Shown: positions 6,803 through 15,945, numbered from the stretch's first letter. The stretch is 64,000 bases of DNA from Polyangium sp. 6x1 (GCF_029946515.1 NZ_JARZHH010000001.1:248001-312000); one strand, 5' to 3'. Notes: generated by a model from the sequence alone, not told the origin. A program made the numbers and translations.

Positions 6803-9649
6803 ATGCGTTCCAGCAGAAAGAACCGGGCATTGCCGTGGTCGGGGGCCGCCGCGCTCCTGGGGATCGTGTTCTCCGGCAGCGCGGCGTTCGCCGCGGAGAT
6901 GGGTGCGAGCGACGCCGTGCTCGCTGCGTTCGGCCCGGAGGGGATGCGGTTTTCTCCGCGGAACCAGGGCCCGGCCCGCGGGATGACGCTCACCGGCGCC
7001 GGATGCAAAGGCGATCCGCGGCCCGTGGGACCCGCCGTCGTGCACGCCGCGCAGGGGCGCGTGGAGTACGTCCGGCACGGCGTACCGCTCGTGGAATGGT
7101 ACGAGCAAAAGCCCGAGGGAATCGAGCAGGGTTTCACGCTGGCCGCGCCGCCGTGCGAAAAGAGGGGCTTCGAGCTGTCGCTCGCGCTCTCCGGGATGGA
7201 GGCCACACCGGGCGCGAGCGCCGGGGATATCGCGCTGCGCGACGCGAGCGGGGGGATTTCGCTCCGCTATGGCGAGCTTTCGGCCTTCGACGCGCTCGGC
7301 CGCGTGCTGCCCTCGCGCATGGAGGTGGAGGGCGGGCGCGTGATCTCGCTCCGGGTCGACGACGCCGGCGCGGTGTATCCCGTCATGGTGGATCCGCTGG
7401 TGGTGCTGAACGTGCGACGATCGCTCATCACCAAGGACGTCCTCGATGTGGCTTTCTATCAGGATGGACGGGGCATCGCGCTCGAGGACGGCTTTTTGGC
7501 CGTCAGTTTTTTTGGCCCCGACCTCGGGGGGCTCTATCCCCCGGGCACCCGCTTCGCCCCGGACTGGCAAAAATTCTACGACACGTCGAGCCCCGGCACC
7601 GGCTTCCCCCTCAGCCCCTACCCCTACGGGGCCTTGGCCATCGGCGGGAGGAGCCTGTTCATCGCGCCCTCCAATGCCCCGATCGAGGTGTACGAGCCAC
7701 AGCCCAACGGCACCCTCAACCAAACACAAATCGGCCTTGTGGGCAGCGGCATTGCCGCCTCGGGGACGACCATGGCCGCGCTGAGCTCGGGCTCGCTCTA
7801 CGTTCACGTGAACGGCGCGCAGGGCTGGGCGCAGGAAGCGGTGGTACCGCCGCCCGGAGGCGGATGGCAAGCCCCTCTGGCCGTCTCCGGCGACCGGATC
7901 GCGCTCTTCAGCGGCAACCGTGTGGTCGTGCTCCTGCGCAGCAATGGTATCTGGGACACGGAGGCCACGTTGCCTTTCCCGATGACCGGCACCCCAAAGA
8001 GTTTGGCGCTCTCCGGCACGGCACTCGTGCTCGGTATGCCGGACGCTGACATTGCCGCGACGGGCGCAGGGGCGCTCCAGGTCCATGTCGTGAGCGGGGG
8101 CGTATGGGTCCCGCACGCCATTCTCACGGCGAGCGACGCGGCGGCCGGCGACAAACTGGGCGCCTCGGTGGACATCGACGCGGATACGATCGTGGCTGGT
8201 GCACCCGGCAAGAACGGCGACGAAGGGATGCTCTATGTCTTCGGCAGGACCGGCAGTCTCTGGTTCCAGCACGGCTCGTACCGGCCGAGCAACTACAACC
8301 CCTTCCCCGGCGGCACGTCTGGCCCGTCGAAGTTCGGCAGCAGCGTGGTCATCTCGGGCGACGTCGTGGCCGCCACCGCGCCCTCGGAGGAGGGTTATTA
8401 CTCGCAAAAGCCGTATATCGGCGCGGAGTACGCTTTCCGGATCGACGTGTCGTGCAAGGGCCCGGCGGACTGCCCGAGCGGCTTCTGCGTGGACGGGGTC
8501 TGCTGCGACACGGCGTGCGGCGGAGGGGACCAAACCGATTGCATGGCGTGCAGCACGGCGTTCGGCGCGCCGGCGAACGGAACATGCGTCACGGTACCCA
8601 CGGGCGGCATTTGCCGCGTGGCCGCGGGTGTATGTGACGTGCCCGCGACGTGCAACGCCGGGGTATGCCCTCCAAACGCGGCGGGTCCCGCAGGGATTCT
8701 CTGCCGGGAGAAAAAGGGAGATTGCGATGTGGAGGACTTCTGCGACGGGGTGAGCCCGCTCTGTCCGCCCGACCAGGTGCTGCCCGCGGGCACGTTCTGT
8801 AACCCCGCGTCGGCGTCCCCCTGCGACGTGGACGATACGTGCACGGGTATCAGCCCGTACTGCCTCAACAAGTTTGCGCCACCAGGGACGATCTGCCGCC
8901 CCCAGGCGGGACCATGCGACAAGGCCGAGGTGTGCACCGGCAGCATTGTGTGTCCAAAGGACACTTTCCTGCCCGCCGGGATCTTTTGTCGTGTAGCGAA
9001 TGGCCCATGTGACAAGGCCGAAGCCTGCAGCGGCGCGAGCATCGATTGCCCGGCGGACGCTTTCCTGCCCGCCGCGACGACTTGTCGCGTGAAGAATGGA
9101 GCATGTGACACGGCCGATTCCTGCAGCGGCGTTAGCGTCGATTGCCCGGACGCGGTGCAGCCGGCCGGAGTCGTCTGCCGCAATCCGGTGACCGAATGCG
9201 ACGTGGCCGAAACGTGCGATGGATCCGGCACGTCGTGCCCGGCGAATGAATTCGCGCCGGATGGGTCGATGTGTTCCACCGGATTGTGCATGACCGGCCT
9301 TTGCATGAGCCAGGGCGGCGCAGGTGGCGGCGGTGGCGGCGGCGGCAGCGGCACAGGAGGCGGTGGCGGGAGCAGCGGCACCGGCGGCAGCGGCACCGGC
9401 GGGAATGGCACCGGCGGGAATGGCACCGGCGCCACCGGCGGGAATGGCACCGGCGGCACCGGCACCGGCGGCACCGGCGGAAGCTCGGGTGCGGTGCCGG
9501 CCGCCCCCGACGGCGAGGCCATCTCCACGAGCCTCTGCGCATTTCGACTGGCCCCGACGCGAATGCCCTCCCCGGACCTCGCACTCCCCGCGCTCGCCGC
9601 CCTCGCGCTCGTCCTGCGCAGACGAGCGACACCTCGCTCGAATCGATGA
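6803..9649 (+). CDS. Large secreted protein with Cys-rich repeats and MYXO-CTERM-like tail
   Basis: A 948-residue exported protein. The ATG at 6803 starts a signal peptide (RSSRKNR, then a hydrophobic stretch ending AAFAAE). Residues about 30-220 form a beta-rich domain, and about 240-550 are FG-GAP/propeller-like strands (GD.IALF, AGAPGKNGDEG.LYVFG). From about 550 to 835 there are six or seven repeats of roughly 37 residues with the pattern G..CR...G.CD.AE.C.G....CP.D..LPAG, a layout seen in many myxobacterial surface proteins. A Gly/Thr linker follows. The tail has a Cys (SLCAF), a hydrophobic helix and an RRR cluster, which fits MYXO-CTERM sorting to the outer surface. It is convergent with the ferritin-like gene. 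Likely role: surface attachment or display; substrate unknown. Confidence 0.8.
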   Translation: MRSSRKNRALPWSGAAALLGIVFSGSAAFAAEMGASDAVLAAFGPEGMRFSPRNQGPARGMTLTGAGCKGDPRPVGPAVVHAAQGRVEYVRHGVPLVEWYEQKPEGIEQGFTLAAPPCEKRGFELSLALSGMEATPGASAGDIALRDASGGISLRYGELSAFDALGRVLPSRMEVEGGRVISLRVDDAGAVYPVMVDPLVVLNVRRSLITKDVLDVAFYQDGRGIALEDGFLAVSFFGPDLGGLYPPGTRFAPDWQKFYDTSSPGTGFPLSPYPYGALAIGGRSLFIAPSNAPIEVYEPQPNGTLNQTQIGLVGSGIAASGTTMAALSSGSLYVHVNGAQGWAQEAVVPPPGGGWQAPLAVSGDRIALFSGNRVVVLLRSNGIWDTEATLPFPMTGTPKSLALSGTALVLGMPDADIAATGAGALQVHVVSGGVWVPHAILTASDAAAGDKLGASVDIDADTIVAGAPGKNGDEGMLYVFGRTGSLWFQHGSYRPSNYNPFPGGTSGPSKFGSSVVISGDVVAATAPSEEGYYSQKPYIGAEYAFRIDVSCKGPADCPSGFCVDGVCCDTACGGGDQTDCMACSTAFGAPANGTCVTVPTGGICRVAAGVCDVPATCNAGVCPPNAAGPAGILCREKKGDCDVEDFCDGVSPLCPPDQVLPAGTFCNPASASPCDVDDTCTGISPYCLNKFAPPGTICRPQAGPCDKAEVCTGSIVCPKDTFLPAGIFCRVANGPCDKAEACSGASIDCPADAFLPAATTCRVKNGACDTADSCSGVSVDCPDAVQPAGVVCRNPVTECDVAETCDGSGTSCPANEFAPDGSMCSTGLCMTGLCMSQGGAGGGGGGGGSGTGGGGGSSGTGGSGTGGNGTGGNGTGATGGNGTGGTGTGGTGGSSGAVPAAPDGEAISTSLCAFRLAPTRMPSPDLALPALAALALVLRRRATPRSNR
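9377..9481 (+). repeat. Low-complexity GGCACCGGCGG repeats inside the coding region
   Basis: Tandem, imperfect copies of an 11-15 bp unit (GGCACCGGCGG with GAAT insertions) encode the Gly/Thr/Asn linker ahead of the sorting tail. Such tracts expand and contract by slippage; here every unit keeps the frame. Confidence 0.75.
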
Positions 9650-9681
9650 CCGGCGCGGGATCAGGCCGCCCGAGAAGGCTT

Positions 9682-9699
9682 GATCCTCACAGGAGGATC
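9682..9699. terminator. Hairpin between convergent genes
   Basis: A perfect 7-bp stem (GATCCTC / GAGGATC) with a 4-base loop sits 32 bp after the stop of the large secreted protein and overlaps the last codons of the ferritin-like gene. It has no T-run. It could end transcription in either direction. Confidence 0.4.
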
Positions 9700-10505
9700 C
9701 CCACCCGCGCGAGCGGCCCCCGGACCGACATTTCGATCGTCTCCCGCGCGAGCTCCGCATACGCCGACGCTTCCATCCACCCGAGCTCGCGCACGTGTTC
9801 CAGGAGAAACCCTTCGCTCGTCACGCCGTCCACCACCCGGCTCCGGGTATTCTCCCAGAGCGAACGATATTCGTCGACCGTCTCGCGCGCGGCCTTTCCC
9901 AGGCGATCCCGCTCGGCGGGCCCGAGCTCCGCGGCGATCCAGTCGAGGTAGAGGAAGCCGAACTTGCCATGGAGCGCCTCGTCCTTGACGATCGTCTCCA
10001 GAATCGAGCGACTGAGCGGGTGAGAGGCGCTCCGCATCGCGCCGGAGAGCAGGGGAAAGCTCAGCGCCTCACCCACGCAGCAGAGGCGCACGACGATCTC
10101 GGTCGCGCGCTGGAGCGGGTCGAGCGAGGGGTCGAGCTCGAAGACGAGGTCCTCGGGATCGTAATGGAGCGGCGCGCCTCCACCGAGGCGCATGGCCATG
10201 CGGGCGCAGAGCTCGACGTGCAGCACCTCTTCCACGGCGAACCGGCTCGCCATGCCGATGAGGTCGAGCGGCGCGCGGGCTTGCACGAGCGCCTGCAACA
10301 TCTGGCCCATCGCCGCGGCGGTGGTGAACTCGTTGAAGGCATTCTCGGTCCACCCGAAGCGGGCCCGCGCGACGAGGAGCGGTGGATAACGAGCTGGATC
10401 GAGGCTATCCCAGGGATAATCGCGCTCGATGGCGCCGAGCGCGCGCTCGTGCAGCGTGCGCGCGAACCCGTTCGAGAAGGAGAGCTCGAAGATCTCGCGC
10501 GGCAA
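9687..10505 (-). CDS. Ferritin-like diiron-domain protein (main part of a split frame)
   Basis: A 272-residue helical protein of the ferritin-like superfamily. Metal-ligand motifs are visible: NAFNEFTTAAAMGQML, the EEVLHVE helix (E-E-x-x-H-x-E), and later KDEALHGKFG (E-x-x-H). The family carries a diiron centre, possibly an oxygenase or oxidase. The only start in this open frame is a TTG at 10505 with no ribosome-binding site. Two codons upstream, in the same frame, is a TGA, and beyond it the frame continues to an ATG at 10619 with a strong GGAGGAG. The natural protein therefore probably began at 10619 and is interrupted. Whether the downstream part is still made is unclear. Confidence 0.7.
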   Translation of the reverse strand: MPREIFELSFSNGFARTLHERALGAIERDYPWDSLDPARYPPLLVARARFGWTENAFNEFTTAAAMGQMLQALVQARAPLDLIGMASRFAVEEVLHVELCARMAMRLGGGAPLHYDPEDLVFELDPSLDPLQRATEIVVRLCCVGEALSFPLLSGAMRSASHPLSRSILETIVKDEALHGKFGFLYLDWIAAELGPAERDRLGKAARETVDEYRSLWENTRSRVVDGVTSEGFLLEHVRELGWMEASAYAELARETIEMSVRGPLARVGILL

Positions 10506-10508
10506 TTC

Positions 10509-10619
10509 TCAGCTCCGCCGCAGGGTCGGGGCGATCCCGCGAGGATGCCGAGGATGGACGATGCCGCGCCGACGAATCACGAGCCGCGCTTCGAGCTCCA
10601 TCTTCCTCTTCTCGGTCAT
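10509..10619 (-). pseudogene. 5' end of the ferritin-like gene, cut off by an in-frame TGA
   Basis: ATG at 10619, preceded by GGAGGAG three bases upstream (10623-10629), opens a 36-codon frame: MTEKRKMELEARLVIRRR, then a Pro/Arg-rich stretch ending at TGA 10509-10511. It is in the same frame as the ferritin-like domain, which resumes two codons later. The position, good initiation signal and missing start downstream argue that both pieces were one gene. A sequencing error in the TGA codon is the main alternative. Confidence 0.5.
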
Positions 10620-10731
10620 GCGCTCCTCCGCAAGGAAAGTATCACGCCCGCCCGCCCACGACGAGATCGATCTCCCGCGGAGGCGTTTGGGCGGCGAAGG
10701 TTTGCCTGGGTGGACTGCCACCCCTTCACGA

Positions 10732-11040
10732 CTACGTGCCGCTCGGGCGCCAAAGCTGCATGATTCCGTCGCGCGTCACGCCGTCCACGGATGCCGCGTA
10801 GGCGACGCCGTCACTCCACGCAAACGACCTCAGCTGAGGAATGTACCGCCACTTCGACAGGACGACCTCGCCGCCGCCTCCCGTCCCTTGAAGGCTCCAC
10901 GCCGGCGCGTCGCCGCCGAAGGTCTCCGTCCCCCAGGTCCAGGTCGCGGTCGTGAAATCGAGGCTACTCGGCGTCAGCGTCTCGAGGAAGCCAGGGTCGA
11001 GCGGGCGGCGCCGCGGGGGGAGACAGCGCCGCCCGCTCAT
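10732..11040 (-). pseudogene. Possible 3' remnant of a secreted beta-rich protein
   Basis: A 102-codon frame beginning MSGRRCLPPRRR right after the neighbouring lipoprotein's stop. The first 18 residues are basic and unstructured, but from about 10985 the product reads like the end of a propeller or lectin-type protein (FTTATWTWGTETF, PAWSLQGTG, WRYIPQLRSFAWSDGVAYAA, GIMQLWRPSG). There is no signal peptide. It may be the leftover 3' end of a larger gene rather than an independent one. The same frame continues open upstream, antisense-free but overlapping the lipoprotein gene in another register, with no coding character there. Confidence 0.35.
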
Positions 11041-11048
11041 CGCTCGCT

Positions 11049-11813
11049 TCACCAGCTCGCCAAGAGGGATCCGTCGTCGCCGACGACCAGCGTCGTCGTC
11101 TCCGCCGGGTCGAGCCGCGCGTAAATCACGTACTGGCGCTCCCAGGAACTCCCGTCCGCACGCGGCGTCGTCTCGCTGATGTCGCTGCGGGCGATGAAGC
11201 GCGTGGCGTTCATGGCCGCGTTCGCGAGCAGCGGGAGGATGCGATACTGCGCGATCTTCCCGCCCGAGCTGCAATGATAGGAATGGGAGACGGGCGCCGT
11301 CGTTTTGCCGGACGCCGTCTTGAACATCCCGTTGAATGGTATCCAGCACTCCCCGGGGAACCCGACAGGCGTGACATAAGCCGTCCCGTAAACAACCGGA
11401 TTCTTGGCATTGGTCCCGGTCCCATATTTGAGCTGTGCCAGGCCGTCCACTTCCATGGTGACGCTGAAATCGTACTCGCTGCCTAGCGCGTCGGTCTGCT
11501 CGTACACGGGAACCGTGGCGCCCTGCCAGGCTCCGCAGACGCCGGCGACGCACGATCGCTGACGCATGCCCAGCACGAAGTTGCCGAACTTGGCAGGCTT
11601 CGAGGCGTACTTGGTGCGAATCTGCGTCGCGGTGAGCGCGCCCGTCTTGAGGTTGCTCTCGAACAGCTCCTCGGTCCCCGTGGTGATGGCCTCCGCGCTG
11701 CTCGAAACCGTGTCGTCGAGCGCGTCTTCCACGTCGCCCTCCACGACCGGCGCGGCCACGCAAGCGACAGGAGCCAGGCAAAAGAGCATACACAAACCCA
11801 TCCAGCGGGACAT
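11049..11813 (-). CDS. Secreted lipoprotein of unknown function
   Basis: A 254-residue protein whose ATG at 11813 starts a lipoprotein signal (MSRWMGLCMLFCLAPVAC, Cys 18). The open frame extends 12 codons further upstream with charged residues, so that start is rejected. The mature region begins with an acidic Ser/Thr linker (EDALDD, SSSAEAITTGTEEL). A beta-rich domain with cysteine pairs (RSCVAGVCGAW, GECW, YHCSSGG) and many aromatic residues follows. I do not recognise the fold. Two GGTTAC direct repeats lie about 90-107 bp upstream and may be an operator. Confidence 0.7.
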   Translation of the reverse strand: MSRWMGLCMLFCLAPVACVAAPVVEGDVEDALDDTVSSSAEAITTGTEELFESNLKTGALTATQIRTKYASKPAKFGNFVLGMRQRSCVAGVCGAWQGATVPVYEQTDALGSEYDFSVTMEVDGLAQLKYGTGTNAKNPVVYGTAYVTPVGFPGECWIPFNGMFKTASGKTTAPVSHSYHCSSGGKIAQYRILPLLANAAMNATRFIARSDISETTPRADGSSWERQYVIYARLDPAETTTLVVGDDGSLLASW

Positions 11814-11904
11814 CTTGCCTCCGTGTTCGTCTTCGGCGCGGCGCTGCAAAGGAGCGCGACCGCGTTGATGGAGAGCAAGATGCGTCGAGAACGGGCGCGC
11901 TTGC

Positions 11905-11920
11905 GGTTACCAGCGGTTAC
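11905..11920 (-). promoter_or_regulatory. Two GGTTAC direct repeats, 10-bp period (site A)
   Basis: On the plus strand GCGGTTAC occurs at 11903-11910 and again, identically, at 11913-11920, one helical turn apart. Read toward the gene starting at 11813 this is GTAACC-N4-GTAACC. It overlaps the last codons of the winged-helix regulator gene (stop at 11917-11919) and lies about 90 bp upstream of the lipoprotein start. A triple version occurs at 21009-21034. Repeats on one face of the helix are how OmpR-type and SARP regulators bind. Confidence 0.45.
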
Positions 11921-14688
11921 ATCCCGCTCGCGCCGAGGCGGCCGAGACGCACCAGCACGCCGAGGCGATAGCCGTCTCCGTCGCGGAGGAGCAGCGCCGG
12001 CTCTTTTGGATTTTCCTCCAGCACCTGCCGCATCCGGTGGACGGCGACCTGGAGCCGCTTGTCGTCGCGGTGCGGATGGTAGCTCGCGAGGCCCCACGCG
12101 CCGAGCACCAGGTCCTGCTTCGTCGCGCGCCCGCCACCGCGCACGAGGACCTCCAAAATGCGCACGTGCAAGTCCGCCGACGACAGGTCCACCTGCTTGC
12201 CGGAGGGCAGCCGCACGGCGCGCTGTTCGAGGTCGAGCACCACCACCGAATCCTCGCTCCGTGTCACCGCGTGGGCCGAGCGCTCCACGATTCTTCGGTC
12301 GAGCGCGTCGAGCGTGACCTCGCGCCCGAGCAGCCCCCGCGCTCGCCGGCGCACGACGGGCGACGCCGGATCTTCCGCCATCTCCAGCAGCACGGCCGGG
12401 TCCCTCCGGTCCGAGACGAGCCAGGTCGCGAGGCGCGCCTCCGCGGCGAGGTGCGCCGAGCCGAGTCGCTCCGCGGCCTGCGCGAGCCCGCGCGCCGTGA
12501 GCTCGACGAGCGTGCGCGCGCTCGTGCCCCGAGCCGCGCGCAGGAGGCGCACGTCGAGCAGGACCGCGAGCAGGTTCGCCTCTTCGATGGCGAAGCCCTC
12601 GTGCCGGGCGAGATCCAGCGCGCTCTCCGCGATTCCGTCGGCGAGATCGAGCTCCTCCCGGGCGATCGCAGCCTCCGCCTCCGCGCGTCGCGCGACGAGC
12701 CCGACGTCGGTCGGCAGGTCCGGCGGCGCCGTGAACGAAGCCGTCGTCGCGCCGCGACGCGCCGCGACAATCACCTGCCACGCTTCGAGCAACACGCGCG
12801 CCGTCCCTTCCGGGACAGCCATTCCTGCCGGAAGATCCGCGAGCGTCGCAGGAGGCGCGCACGTGACGTCGACCGCCGCCTTGGCGCAGAACGACCAGAT
12901 GACGAGCTCCGGCAATTTGAACAGCGGCGCGTCGAAGGCGAGCTCACGCGCGAGCTCCTCCAGGCCTTCCCCGGGCCCCGCGAAGAGGCGCAAACGGAGC
13001 GTGTTGTACCGGTGGACGAACCGCAGGTAGACCGACTCGTCGACGAAGGGCTCGACGCGATCGAGGAGCCGACGCCCGAGGCCGAAGCGGCCACGCTCGA
13101 CCGCGAGCGCGAGGTGCGCGAAGAGCTCGGTGGGGCGGCAATCGGCGGGCGGATCGCCGTCGCCGAGCACGCGTTCGAGCTCGCGGAAGCGCGAGGACGC
13201 GAGGAGCGCCGAGGCGAGCGTGGCGCGCAGCCGGCGGCGCTCCTCGACGCGCAGGCCTTCGAGTTGGTCCGGCATGGACGCGAGCATGTCCGTCGCGCGG
13301 GCGAAGTCCCCGCGCAACATGAGCGCGGTCGCGAGGCGCAGGTCGCGATCGATCCGCTGGGATGTGGTGCGTACGTCGAGCCGCTCGAGCAAGGCGACCG
13401 ACGCGTCGACCTCCGCCGTGTGGCGGAGGATGTCCGCAAGGAGCAACGCCGCGTCGGTCTGGACGTCGTGGGGCCCGTGCTCCGCGAGCGCGCGTGCCGC
13501 GTCGCGCGCCCGCGCCACGGCGCCACCATGCACGAGCAACCGGCACCAGAGCAGGCGCACGCGGGGATCGGCGGGCTCGGCGAGGGCCGCGGCCCATGCG
13601 AGCGACGCACCCCCATGGATCCAGTCGGCGCAGCCGAGCCGATGCCCGATCAGGGCGGGGCTCTCGAGGCGGCCGAGCAGCTCGAAGAGCCCCTCGGCAT
13701 ACCCTGCCGCGCAGATCGTGAAGAGGCGCTCGTCGAGCAGCGACGTGCAGAGGGACGCGTCGCCCTCCTCGATCGCAAGCCGTACGGCCTCGAACGATGC
13801 GGCAGGGCCCTCGGTGCGAAGGAGCAGCGAAAGCGCTGTGCGCCGCGCCTCGGCGGCGTCGAGCGGCTCGGTATCCAGAAGGGAGCGCAGGCGATCGTCG
13901 AGGCGAACCCCGCCCGCCGTGAGCCGGATCAGGCCACGCTCGTCGAGCTCGCGCGCCACGTGCGCGGGGAGCGCGACCGCGAAGCGAACGACCCGCAACG
14001 CTTGCACCGCGCGCTTCGCCTCGTCGCCGAGATCGACGAGCAACGAGCCGCCTGGATCGGCTCCCTGCGAGAGGACCAGGCGGCGTGCGCGGAATGGGGA
14101 GCCCATGGCCTCGCGCGCGAGCGCCGCGGCCTCGGGGGCCGAGCGCAATGGCGCGCAGCGACGCACGAGCCGCGCGAGATCCTCTTCGGGGAGCGGCTCG
14201 ATGCGCAGCGCCTTGTCTGCGAGCTCCTCGTGGCGCGGGCGCGTGCGTGTCATCACGACGAACCGGCTCTTGCGCGCATAGCGGCAGATCGACAGGAGCA
14301 GGCGCTCGGTGAGGTCGTGATCGACTGCGTGGAGGTCGTCGACGAGAACCACGGCCCCCGCGCGCTCGGCGAGCTCGATGTTCAGCATGATGAGATCGGC
14401 GCGCGAGCGCCCCTGCGCCATCCATTCGACCGCTTCTCCGGCGAGCCCTGCGAGGCCCCGCCCGAGGCTGATCAGGAAGGTCGTGTCCTCGGGCGTGTCG
14501 AGCGCCGAGTGATAGGCGGCGCGTGGGCTCTTTAGGTCCGCGACGACGCGCAGCGCGAGCCCTGTCTTGCCGAGGCCGAGCGGACCCCAGAGGATGGAGA
14601 GGGGCCTCTGCGCGAGACGCTCGCGGAGCCACGCGCGCTCGTCCGTTCGGCCTTCGAAGGTCTCCGGGGGATTCGGCAGGTGGAACAT
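11917..14688 (-). CDS. AfsR/SARP-like NTPase transcriptional regulator
   Basis: A 923-residue signalling protein. The ATG at 14688 (MFHLPNPPETFEGR) starts directly at the NTPase domain; the frame is open further upstream but has no domain character. Walker A is WGPLGLGKT (Lys about 41) and Walker B is VVLVDDLHAVD (Asp about 117-118). An arginine-containing DEELADKALRIEPL.EEDLARLV block is typical of STAND NTPases. Residues about 380-810 are helical TPR-like repeats. The last 100 residues form a winged helix of the OmpR/SARP type (VDLSSADLHVRILEVLVRGGGR, DKRLQVAVHRMRQVLEE, GYRLG). It would be an ATP-switched activator of nearby genes. Direct repeats suited to such a domain occur at 11905-11920 and 21009-21034. 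Confidence 0.85.
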   Translation of the reverse strand: MFHLPNPPETFEGRTDERAWLRERLAQRPLSILWGPLGLGKTGLALRVVADLKSPRAAYHSALDTPEDTTFLISLGRGLAGLAGEAVEWMAQGRSRADLIMLNIELAERAGAVVLVDDLHAVDHDLTERLLLSICRYARKSRFVVMTRTRPRHEELADKALRIEPLPEEDLARLVRRCAPLRSAPEAAALAREAMGSPFRARRLVLSQGADPGGSLLVDLGDEAKRAVQALRVVRFAVALPAHVARELDERGLIRLTAGGVRLDDRLRSLLDTEPLDAAEARRTALSLLLRTEGPAASFEAVRLAIEEGDASLCTSLLDERLFTICAAGYAEGLFELLGRLESPALIGHRLGCADWIHGGASLAWAAALAEPADPRVRLLWCRLLVHGGAVARARDAARALAEHGPHDVQTDAALLLADILRHTAEVDASVALLERLDVRTTSQRIDRDLRLATALMLRGDFARATDMLASMPDQLEGLRVEERRRLRATLASALLASSRFRELERVLGDGDPPADCRPTELFAHLALAVERGRFGLGRRLLDRVEPFVDESVYLRFVHRYNTLRLRLFAGPGEGLEELARELAFDAPLFKLPELVIWSFCAKAAVDVTCAPPATLADLPAGMAVPEGTARVLLEAWQVIVAARRGATTASFTAPPDLPTDVGLVARRAEAEAAIAREELDLADGIAESALDLARHEGFAIEEANLLAVLLDVRLLRAARGTSARTLVELTARGLAQAAERLGSAHLAAEARLATWLVSDRRDPAVLLEMAEDPASPVVRRRARGLLGREVTLDALDRRIVERSAHAVTRSEDSVVVLDLEQRAVRLPSGKQVDLSSADLHVRILEVLVRGGGRATKQDLVLGAWGLASYHPHRDDKRLQVAVHRMRQVLEENPKEPALLLRDGDGYRLGVLVRLGRLGASGM

Positions 14689-14889
14689 GTGCCGAGAGTG
14701 CAATGGGTGGTCTCTGGCCGCAATCTCGGACGGCGCCGGGGGGAAGCAGCGCCACGCCCTTCGGCACAGCAGGCTGCGCAGATGAGCTTGCTGCGCGCCC
14801 AGGCTCGTGGGTTGTATTCGTGATGATTCACGTGACGTTGCGTGGGGGCGCAACGCAGATCCTCGTTTTCGCCTCGGGCGCGAGCGCGA

Positions 14890-15396
14890 TCAGCCGGGCG
14901 GAAGCAAAGCGAGCAGGGCTCTCGCGCCGACCTTCTTGTCGACGACGAGCACGCTCCGGACCATCTTCGCGCTGCCGAGGAGCGCTTTGCCGAGCTCTTC
15001 GCCCGGAATGTCGAGACGGCACGCGAGAAGGCGCTGCGGGTAGCGGGAGAGGAGCGCTTCGCAATCTCGATAGAATCGCTCGCTGCCGTCGTTCGCCAGG
15101 AAGAGGATCCGCGACACGCGGGCGTTCTGCGGGCTGCCGGGGGTCTTCTCGTTCAGCGCGTCGAGGCCCTTCTGCTCGCCGGCCAGCTTCTCGCCGATGA
15201 GCTCGAGGCCCTGGTAGGCGTGCCCAGCGACGAGCGCGCCGCGGAGCTCCGCGGCCAGCGTGTCGGTCATCGGGAGCGTCGCGACCTCGTGGCGACCACG
15301 CTCCCATAACGGACGCGCGTGCGTCTCGAGGAGGCGCACGACCGCGTCGTGACGAGGGTCGGCGACGACGTCTTTCGGCAACTTGAGGGTGGACAT
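14890..15396 (-). CDS. Conserved hypothetical protein
   Basis: A 168-residue soluble alpha/beta protein. The ATG at 15396 (MSTLKLPKDVVADPRHD) is chosen because the 89 codons upstream in frame are low-complexity Arg/Ser with no structure. The product has alternating helices (AVVRLLETHARPLWERG) and strands (RVSRILFLANDG, RLLACRLDI, VRSVLVVDKKVG), which suggests a small alpha/beta fold. I see no catalytic motif. It is 200 bp upstream of the NTPase regulator in the same direction and 297 bp from the divergent small gene at 15694. Confidence 0.6.
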   Translation of the reverse strand: MSTLKLPKDVVADPRHDAVVRLLETHARPLWERGRHEVATLPMTDTLAAELRGALVAGHAYQGLELIGEKLAGEQKGLDALNEKTPGSPQNARVSRILFLANDGSERFYRDCEALLSRYPQRLLACRLDIPGEELGKALLGSAKMVRSVLVVDKKVGARALLALLPPG

Positions 15397-15693
15397 CGCG
15401 GGCAGGTCTAGCAGAACCCCGCTCCCCCGGCGAATCGACGTACCGAGCCGGCCTCGTGGATTCTGGTCCCGTGTCCCAACACGTACGCTTTCGATATGGA
15501 GGTACCGCTGAAGGAACCGTCCAGGCGCCGTCACGGGATACGTCGGGGATACGGTTTTCAGGACCACCTTGCGACGACGAGCGCTGGCGCACCGCCGCGA
15601 GGTCGAAGCGTGAGACAGCAACCAACTCGCCGCCCACGCGTCGCTCCGGCCGGGCCTTGACACGGTCGGTTCCGGTCATACGTTGCGCAGCCT

Positions 15694-15945
15694 GTGAGCA
15701 CCAAGGCCTCCCTTCACCTCGCCCGGGCCAGCAAAGCTGCGAAGCTTCTGCAGGAGGCGACGTCCCAGGAGGAAGCTGCGCTCTTGCTCGACGCGGGCCT
15801 GAGCGAGCTGAACGCAGCCCTCGCAGCCGCGCCGAAGGCGATCGCCGAGCGCGTCCAGCGCGTCGTGAACGACATCGCGCGGCAGATGATGAGCGTCGTC
15901 CACGAGGACGTGCTCGCCGAGGCCGTCGAGGCGGCGCAGGCCTGA
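15694..15945 (+). CDS. Small helical protein of unknown function
   Basis: An 83-residue, almost entirely helical protein starting at GTG 15694 (MSTKASLHLARASKAAKLL). It is rich in Ala, Leu, Glu and Arg with heptad-like spacing (LLLDAGLSELNAALAAAPKAIAERVQRVVNDIA), so a coiled coil or helical bundle is likely. No membrane segment, no cysteine, no known motif. It stands alone and is followed by a strong hairpin at 15966-15998. Confidence 0.55.
   Translation: MSTKASLHLARASKAAKLLQEATSQEEAALLLDAGLSELNAALAAAPKAIAERVQRVVNDIARQMMSVVHEDVLAEAVEAAQA

Noticed and set aside
6662..9760. A 1032-codon minus-strand frame across the Cys-repeat surface protein
   Set aside because: Its product is repetitive Arg/Ala/Gly without motifs; the plus strand has a signal peptide, repeats and sorting tail.
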